Made by a program: the position numbers and the translations under genes. DNA of 48,466 nucleotides from Deltaproteobacteria bacterium RIFOXYA12_FULL_58_15. GTDB taxonomy: Bacteria > Myxococcota > XYA12-FULL-58-9. The stretch is from the NCBI GenBank assembly GCA_001798605.1, contig MGST01000117.1:1-48466 (forward strand), read 5' to 3'. The first letter of the stretch is position 1. Every line of letters starts with the position of its first letter. Shown here piece by piece: positions 42,949 through 48,466 of the stretch. The notes beneath the pieces are model-generated. The model was not told the origin of the DNA. It did no database searches and saw only the letters and a program-made list of their open reading frames with translations.

Positions 42949-44321
42949 GACGGCGAATTCTCCACTGCCTGCATGATTTTCTGCCGGATCATCGTGCGGG
43001 GGTGGAGATCTACGTCCATCACCTTGCGACCACTCAACAACAAACCCACGACGTCGCAGTCCTCTGCGCCACGTATGATCCGCGGCGACGCCACGGCTCG
43101 GTGACAAGAAGGCAATGCGACCGCCTTCCGGTTATTGAGATTGTCAACAACTGGCGAGCTGACACGTTTGTTGAAACCTACGCTCCGAAAATTATCAATG
43201 AAAGCATCCGCACAGAGCTCGTTGGCTTTGCGGCAGACATTGTTCACGTTCATAATCTCCTCAATTTGAGTTTCGCGCTGCCGGCTCTTGCCGTTGCTAG
43301 CGGTGCCCGCGTCGTGGCCACATTGCACGATTACACGCTGCTTTGTCCTTCCGGGGGACAAAGAGTCCACGTTGACGAGAAGCGCGTCTGCCACGAGATC
43401 GATCCAAAACGGTGTGTGCGCTGCTTTCTTGCATCTCCACACTACCAAAAAATGGTCGCACCCCCTTTGCCTCCGGACTCACGCTTAACAAGGTGGACAG
43501 TCGACGCCGCAAGATCTGCGCGGAAGCTGTTTCCAAAGGCATTCGAGTCGCTGCTGAATGTCTATTCAAATCTTCGCACCCAATCGCGCCAAGTGACCGC
43601 ACGTGACGTCAGCGCGCGTCTGCTTGTAGCGCGAAGAGTAGCCGACGACATAGAGGTCTTCGTCTCCCCGTCCCGAGCGTTGGCGGATGAGTATGTTCGA
43701 CATGGCTTTCCCGAAGGGAAGATGAAGATCAGTGACTACGGCTTTGTCCCCATGGCCAAGCGCACCCGACGAGTCACCCTCGGCGCTCCGCTGCGTTTGG
43801 GGTTTGTGGGTACCCTGGCGTGGCACAAGGGAGTGCATGTTCTGATAAGGGCCGTCGAGCAGCTGCCACCTCAAAGCGTTGAGGTCCTAGTTTTTGGCAG
43901 CCCGAGGACCGTTCCCACCTATTCGGCGCAACTCAAGAAGATGGGGCAAGGGCTGCCCGTGGACTTTCGCGGGAGTTTCGCCCCCAATGATGTCGCTAAC
44001 GTCTTTGCGCAAATTGATATCCTCGTCGTCCCTTCCCTTTGGCTCGAGAACTCACCGTTGGTGATCCACGAGGCGCAACTCAGCCATGTACCCGTGGTGG
44101 GCTCGAAGATAGGCGGCATTGGGGAGCTCGTCCGTGATGATGTCGATGGCCTTCTGTTTGTGCCCGGCTCTGCCGACTCCTTGGCCGGTCAACTGCGCAG
44201 GCTCATCGAAGATCGGTCGTTGGTGGAGAGATTGGCACGAAACGCACCGGTGGTGAAAACGATGGACTGTGACGCCGCCGAGTGGGATGCCATCTATGAG
44301 GGACTCCTTTGCGCATCTTGA
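42945..44321 (+). CDS. GT4 family glycosyltransferase with Cys motif
   Basis: 458 residues. N-terminus RRILHCLHDFLPDHRAGVEIYV; the acceptor half contains ATLHDYTLLCPSGG and then a cysteine set (C...C-x(7)-C-x-x-C; RCVRCF) seen in many GT4 enzymes of this type. The donor half starts LRLGFVGTLAWHKGVHVLI and ends with VVPSLWLENSPLVIHEAQLSHVPVV (E-x7-E: ENSPLVIHE). ATG 42945 overlaps the TMTC-like gene stop. It resembles the GT4 half of the next gene, so the two probably arose by duplication. Donor and acceptor unknown. Confidence 0.88.
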   Translation: MRRRILHCLHDFLPDHRAGVEIYVHHLATTQQQTHDVAVLCATYDPRRRHGSVTRRQCDRLPVIEIVNNWRADTFVETYAPKIINESIRTELVGFAADIVHVHNLLNLSFALPALAVASGARVVATLHDYTLLCPSGGQRVHVDEKRVCHEIDPKRCVRCFLASPHYQKMVAPPLPPDSRLTRWTVDAARSARKLFPKAFESLLNVYSNLRTQSRQVTARDVSARLLVARRVADDIEVFVSPSRALADEYVRHGFPEGKMKISDYGFVPMAKRTRRVTLGAPLRLGFVGTLAWHKGVHVLIRAVEQLPPQSVEVLVFGSPRTVPTYSAQLKKMGQGLPVDFRGSFAPNDVANVFAQIDILVVPSLWLENSPLVIHEAQLSHVPVVGSKIGGIGELVRDDVDGLLFVPGSADSLAGQLRRLIEDRSLVERLARNAPVVKTMDCDAAEWDAIYEGLLCAS

Positions 44322-46561
44322 CCATCACCCACGGACTTCCCCCCATCGCGCATGGCGGGGCCGAGCTCTACGCCTGGCACTCTGCGCAGGCGTTGCAGGC
44401 CGCGGACGGAGTCGACCAAGTTGTCATCTTGACGCGCGAAACCGATCGGAACCGCAAGCATCTTGCCATTCGAGAGGAAGCCCGTGCCGGATTGACACTC
44501 TTGTGGATGAACGACACAAACCCTGGATCCAATAGCTTTGCCGATGGCTATCGAAATCCTGCCCTGAGCAAGCGGATTCAACCCTTACTTGCGACCATCA
44601 ATCCCGACGTCGCACACGTTCACCACCTCACACACCTGGGCACTGACCTCATCTCCACCCTTCGAGCACGCAATCTGCCCATCGTGATGACGCTCCATGA
44701 CTATTGGTTGTTGTGTCCCCGCGGACAGCTTCTCAACGACAGGTGGGAGCGCTGTGCTGGACCAGGAGCCGTCAAGTGCTCCTCGTGCATCGGCGGGGCT
44801 GCAACGAGTTGGTTGTCGTCCCGCAGATTGCGTCGTTTTGCCAGACGGCTGCCCGCGAAGTGGAGGCTCCCCTTCCACGGTTGGGCGCACCTTTTGCCCG
44901 CAACCGACCGGGGTCGGGCAGAGATTGCCGCGCGGCTCCTCTGCGTACGCAACATCATGGACCAAGTCGATCTCTTCTTGGTGCCATCGAAGACGGTGAT
45001 CGAACAGTTCGCGAGCTTCGGCGTTCCTTTGCAGAAGCTCCAATTTTGGCCGTGCGGCCATCCGGAGTTTCCGCAGCCGGAGAAACACGACACAGGAGCT
45101 TCCAAAACGCTCGAAGTCGGATTCTTTGGCACCCTGATGGCATCGAAAGCTCCCCACCTCGCAATCGACGCAGTCGGCCGGCTCCCTGCGGGAACCTCTC
45201 GCCTCCACTTGTATGGAGAATACGCGCCTTACCACGGAGACAATCACTATCGCGCGATGCTCGACCTGGAAGCGCCGCATGTCGTTTCTCATGGTTGGGT
45301 CTCACGCAATCGAGCGGTCGCGGCGATGGCAGAGCTCGACGCGGTCGTGGTTCCCTCGATCTGGACCGAAAATGCACCGCTGGTCATCTCGGAGGCGTTT
45401 CTTGCCGGCACCCCGGTTGTGGCGAGTCGACTCGGTGGAATGCGAGAGATCGTCAAACACGAATGCAATGGACTGCTGTTCGAAGCCGGCAATACCGAGG
45501 ACCTCGCGCATCAATTGAGACGCTTGCAACAGGAACCGGCGCTCGCCGCTCGCCTTCGTGCGGGAACCGGCCCGGTCCGCACCATCGCGGACGATGCCAA
45601 GGAATTGGCGCAGCTGTTTTCACGATTCACAACAAGTCGACGCAGGAGAACCACACCAGAACAAAGGCCAGCGCGGGTGGCGGTCGTTATCCCTTTCTTC
45701 GGGCAGAACGAACTGACGATACGGGCAGCAAATTCATGCGCCGACGTTGTCTTGTGCCCCGAGTTGCTTGTCTTGGTCGACAACGGCAGCACTTCGTTGG
45801 CAAAGTCCCGCGTTCGTGATGCCTTTCCTGGTGCCTCCTTCATCGCTCACCCCGAGCCCATCGGCTTCGCGGCGGCGGTCAACCTCGGGATCGACAAGGC
45901 CCTGCGCCTCAATGCGGATCAGATCATCTTGATCAACAGCGACGTTGAGATCGATGGTCAATCGGTGCTGCGACTCGCAGAGCATCTCTCGAGCGGGACG
46001 GCAGATATTGTCGCTCCTCTTCTCGTTGCCGGAATGCACGTTGAGGCGACCGGAATAGAATGGCACCCGTGGAGCGGCCGCTTCCACCTACAGAACCACG
46101 GAGACAATCCTGACCGCGTTGCCCGCGGTCTATTTGAGGTGGTTGCCGTGCCTGGCACCGTGATGGCGATCGATCGGAGAGTCATCGCAGCGGTAGGTCG
46201 CTTTGACGAAGGGTTCTTCTTTGGCCTCGAGGACCTCGATTTTTGCCTTCGCGCCCGCGATCTCGGTTTTCGCGTCTTCTGTGACACAAGCCTGTCAGCC
46301 AACCACCTCGGTGCCGCAACTTTGAGCAGAAATGAGCCGGCACGAAGTGGTCATCTGACACGCGGCCATTTGCTCTTGCTAGAGAAACACGTCCGAAGAT
46401 GGCGTTCGATAGCCTCTGCAATCACCATTGGGGCGACAGTCGCTGATGCATTGCTGCATCGCCAAGATAATAGGCTTGCGCATCTCATGGCCATTGCGCG
46501 AGGTATTCTCGACATCGTCGCGAAAGGACACCGTTCACTTCCCGACGAGGTGCATCCATGA
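44309..46561 (+). CDS. Bifunctional GT4-GT2 glycosyltransferase
   Basis: 750 residues with two catalytic domains. Residues 1 to about 445 are GT4 (ILTITHGLPPIAHGGAELYA, HDYWLLCPRG, CSSCI, VGFFGTLMASKAPHLAIDAVG, ENAPLVISE). After a basic linker (SRRRRTTPEQRPA) a GT2 domain runs from about 455 to 700 (VAVVIPFFGQNELTI, LVDNGSTS, NSDVEIDG, FFFGLEDLDFCLRARDLG). Such fusions can add two successive sugars, as in polymerases that make disaccharide repeats. The start is TTG 44309, within the last 13 bases of the previous gene; no better ATG is near. The GT2 start downstream overlaps by four bases. Confidence 0.9.
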   Translation: MRILTITHGLPPIAHGGAELYAWHSAQALQAADGVDQVVILTRETDRNRKHLAIREEARAGLTLLWMNDTNPGSNSFADGYRNPALSKRIQPLLATINPDVAHVHHLTHLGTDLISTLRARNLPIVMTLHDYWLLCPRGQLLNDRWERCAGPGAVKCSSCIGGAATSWLSSRRLRRFARRLPAKWRLPFHGWAHLLPATDRGRAEIAARLLCVRNIMDQVDLFLVPSKTVIEQFASFGVPLQKLQFWPCGHPEFPQPEKHDTGASKTLEVGFFGTLMASKAPHLAIDAVGRLPAGTSRLHLYGEYAPYHGDNHYRAMLDLEAPHVVSHGWVSRNRAVAAMAELDAVVVPSIWTENAPLVISEAFLAGTPVVASRLGGMREIVKHECNGLLFEAGNTEDLAHQLRRLQQEPALAARLRAGTGPVRTIADDAKELAQLFSRFTTSRRRRTTPEQRPARVAVVIPFFGQNELTIRAANSCADVVLCPELLVLVDNGSTSLAKSRVRDAFPGASFIAHPEPIGFAAAVNLGIDKALRLNADQIILINSDVEIDGQSVLRLAEHLSSGTADIVAPLLVAGMHVEATGIEWHPWSGRFHLQNHGDNPDRVARGLFEVVAVPGTVMAIDRRVIAAVGRFDEGFFFGLEDLDFCLRARDLGFRVFCDTSLSANHLGAATLSRNEPARSGHLTRGHLLLLEKHVRRWRSIASAITIGATVADALLHRQDNRLAHLMAIARGILDIVAKGHRSLPDEVHP

Positions 46562-47487
46562 CGCTGCCTCTCGTTACCGTGGCGATACCGGTACTCAACG
46601 GGATACACTTTCTGCCGACTCTCCTCGAACGACTTCGGGCACAGCGCGGCCCGTTTCGCATCGAGGTCGTGGCTTCCGATTCGGGATCCACCGATGGAAG
46701 TCGGGTATGCCTCGACACGCAGTGTGACAAAGTTCTTCACTTGCAATCCCAGAGCTTCAATCACGGGGCCACTCGCAATCATCTGATTGAGGCCGGGCGA
46801 GGCGAGTTGATCGCCCTGCTCGTCCAAGACGCGCTGCCACAGGACGACCGGTGGCTTGATCGTTTGACTGCGCCGCTGTGGGACGATGCATCAATAGTTG
46901 GAACATTTGGTCGGCAGATCCCCCGTGCAGACGCTTCGCCATGGACACGTCGATATCTGGAAAAGTGGGCTGCCGGACGTTGCGGTGACCGCCGAATAGC
47001 CCTGACGGCAGAGACCTATGGGCTCATGTCACCAGGAGAACGCCTCGATGCTTGCGCCTTTGACAATGTCAGCTCCTGCTTACGTCGATCCGTTTGGCGA
47101 CAAATACCGTTTCCGGTCTGCGACATTGCCGAGGACATTGCGTGGGCGAAATCAGTCTTGTTGGCGGGTCACACACTTTCCTATGTTTCCGCAGCGGTCG
47201 TCGTTCATTCTCACGATCGCAACGGGTGGTACGAGTTTCGTCGTGCTGCAATGTTGCATCGTCAGCTGAGACGTCTATTTGACTTGCGTTTGGCACCGAC
47301 AGCCGTAGATGCTCTGATGGGAGCAGTGGCATCAATGAGACAACACCATCAATGGCTGCTCGAGGATGGTCCCGGTAGCCATGGGTGGATCTATGATATC
47401 TGGCGCGCCTACTCTACCGCAGTCGCCCAACCGTTTGGGCAGTACCTGGGTGGCTCGCGCCTGCCTTTGTGCCGTTTCGACGTGTGA
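46558..47487 (+). CDS. GT2 family glycosyltransferase, rhamnosyltransferase-like
   Basis: 309 residues. GT-A motifs: VTVAIPVLNGIHFLPTLLE, VVASDSGSTDGS and SFNHGATRNHLIEAGRGELIALLVQDALP, the last being the block typical of RfbF/WbbL-like rhamnosyltransferases. FDNVSSCLRRSVWRQIPFP and DIAEDIAWAKSVLLAG follow, with the catalytic-type ED. ATG 46558 overlaps the GT4-GT2 gene by four bases. The C-terminal half is longer than the minimal fold and ends with helical segments. Rhamnose as donor is a family-level guess. Confidence 0.87.
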   Translation: MTLPLVTVAIPVLNGIHFLPTLLERLRAQRGPFRIEVVASDSGSTDGSRVCLDTQCDKVLHLQSQSFNHGATRNHLIEAGRGELIALLVQDALPQDDRWLDRLTAPLWDDASIVGTFGRQIPRADASPWTRRYLEKWAAGRCGDRRIALTAETYGLMSPGERLDACAFDNVSSCLRRSVWRQIPFPVCDIAEDIAWAKSVLLAGHTLSYVSAAVVVHSHDRNGWYEFRRAAMLHRQLRRLFDLRLAPTAVDALMGAVASMRQHHQWLLEDGPGSHGWIYDIWRAYSTAVAQPFGQYLGGSRLPLCRFDV

Positions 47488-47499
47488 GGTTCGGGGACG

Positions 47500-48466
47500 A
47501 TGAGCTCATCGTTGCGCATCCTCCACGTCACGCCGTACTACGAACAAGCGTGGAGCTATGGCGGCATCCCACGGGTGGTCACGGCATTGAGTCGAGCCCA
47601 AATGGTCGCAGGGCATCAAGTCTCCGTATGGACGACCGATGTCGCCACGTCGTCAACACGCGCTCGTCGAACCGTCGGGGGATTCAGCCACGGCGTGCGG
47701 GTCGCGGTCTCAAGAAACCTGTCGAACACATTGGCCTTTCACCAGCAACTATTTGTCCCCATGACGGGCTGGCGCACCCTCCACGAGTTCGTCGTCGCCA
47801 ATCAGATCATCCACATTCACGGACATCGTCATCTTCCTGGTGCCGCTGCGGCGCTCATGTGCCGTAGGCATGGCTTACCATACGTCGTGCAGCCGAACGG
47901 AACAGCCACACTTATAGAACGTCGCTTGTGGCGCAAACGATTCGTCGATTCTCTCGGTGCTCGCAACGTGCTCCAAAGTGCCGCTCTATGCCTTGCCGTA
48001 AGCCAATGGGAGTTGGAACGATTGGTTGAGCTGGGTCTTTCGAGGTCCAAACTCACAGTGGTAGCCAACCCGGTATTCCTCGAGGACACGACAGGCAAAG
48101 ATTTGTCGGGATTCCTCCCTGCACCCAACGGCGAAGAAGTCCGATTGGTTTACCTCGGCCAGGCCACGCCCCGCAAAAATCTCGACACGCTCATTCGCGC
48201 TCTGGCATTGGTGAAACGGCCGGCAAGGCTGTTTCTCGCGGGTCCTGAGGGGCGTGCCGCCACTGAGTTGCTGCGGTTGGCCCAACGACACAGTGTAGCA
48301 AAGCGCCTGGTCATGTTGGGTGTGGTGTCTGGCGACCAACGGCGACGGTTGCTTAGCGATTGCGACATCGCTTGCTACGTCACCAGGGATGAAGCCTTTG
48401 GTCTCGTTCCTTTTGAAGCAATTCTTTGTGGTACACCAGTCCTCGTTGGAGCAGATGCCGGTAGTG
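47500..48466 (+). CDS. GT4 family glycosyltransferase (3' end outside window)
   Basis: 322 codons from ATG 47500 to the right edge, no stop reached. SSLRILHVTPYYEQAWSYGGIPRVVTAL is the standard GT4 opening. IIHIHGHRHLPGAAAAL and PYVVQPNGTATL lie in the acceptor half; VRLVYLGQATPRKNLDTLIRAL opens the donor half; the E-x7-E motif is seen as DEAFGLVPFEAILCG just before the edge. It begins 12 bases after the rhamnosyltransferase-like gene, continuing the same operon. Only the C-terminal helix is missing. Confidence 0.88.
   Translation, partial: MSSSLRILHVTPYYEQAWSYGGIPRVVTALSRAQMVAGHQVSVWTTDVATSSTRARRTVGGFSHGVRVAVSRNLSNTLAFHQQLFVPMTGWRTLHEFVVANQIIHIHGHRHLPGAAAALMCRRHGLPYVVQPNGTATLIERRLWRKRFVDSLGARNVLQSAALCLAVSQWELERLVELGLSRSKLTVVANPVFLEDTTGKDLSGFLPAPNGEEVRLVYLGQATPRKNLDTLIRALALVKRPARLFLAGPEGRAATELLRLAQRHSVAKRLVMLGVVSGDQRRRLLSDCDIACYVTRDEAFGLVPFEAILCGTPVLVGADAGS

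Overview
The window is one contiguous stretch of a Gram-negative, fairly high-G+C chromosome. The cell has lipoproteins, a type IV pilus system with a PilY1-type tip protein, HflK/HflC, RNase Y and an ABC-exported surface polysaccharide. The secreted proteins are unusually rich in cysteine modules and in DxDxDG calcium loops. That combination resembles the former Deltaproteobacteria (Myxococcota or Bradymonadia-like groups). This is an inference from gene content; no rRNA gene is present to confirm it. I saw no tRNA, rRNA, CRISPR array, insertion sequence or prophage.

Layout. 1-1527 (minus): a cysteine-rich lipoprotein, cut by the window edge. 1800-6237 (plus): a long U32 'peptidase' (RlhA-like), then hflK-hflC. 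6258-9941 (plus): four consecutive predicted lipoproteins, one with VCBS/FG-GAP repeats. 9953-12764 (plus): alr (alanine racemase) and rny (RNase Y with a degenerate KH loop). 12833-14535 (plus): two nucleotidyltransferases of the AbiEii/MNT type, each with a small partner ORF. 14558-23073 (minus): a translationally coupled minor-pilin operon, pilX-pilY1-fimT-pilV-pilW-lipoprotein, behind a near-consensus sigma-54 promoter. The 1646-residue PilY1 carries a large insertion in its VWA domain, including a seven-coil left-handed beta-helix with lysines exactly 18 residues apart.

23472-31040 (minus): a surface-polysaccharide operon in the order wzm - wzt - coiled-coil methyltransferase - three GT4 glycosyltransferases. 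This is the order of the E. coli O9a type wzm-wzt-wbdD locus. 31266-34124 (minus): methyltransferase, Gfo/Idh/MocA dehydrogenase and DegT aminotransferase, probably making an N-methylated amino sugar. 34362-37459 (plus): a GT2 and a membrane spermidine-synthase-like protein. 37505-40216 (minus): a GT-C membrane protein with a C-terminal ILEI/FAM3-like domain. 40331-48466 (plus): a GT2 of the polyprenyl-phosphate-sugar synthase type, a TMTC-like membrane transferase with TPRs, a GT4, a GT4-GT2 fusion, a GT2 and a truncated GT4.

The polysaccharide half is compositionally mosaic. About 31.2-40.2 kb is clearly richer in G+C than its flanks, and its right edge carries three adjacent GC-rich hairpins. 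The most unusual content is the PilY1 protein, its sigma-54-controlled operon, and the WbdD-like chain-terminator candidate.
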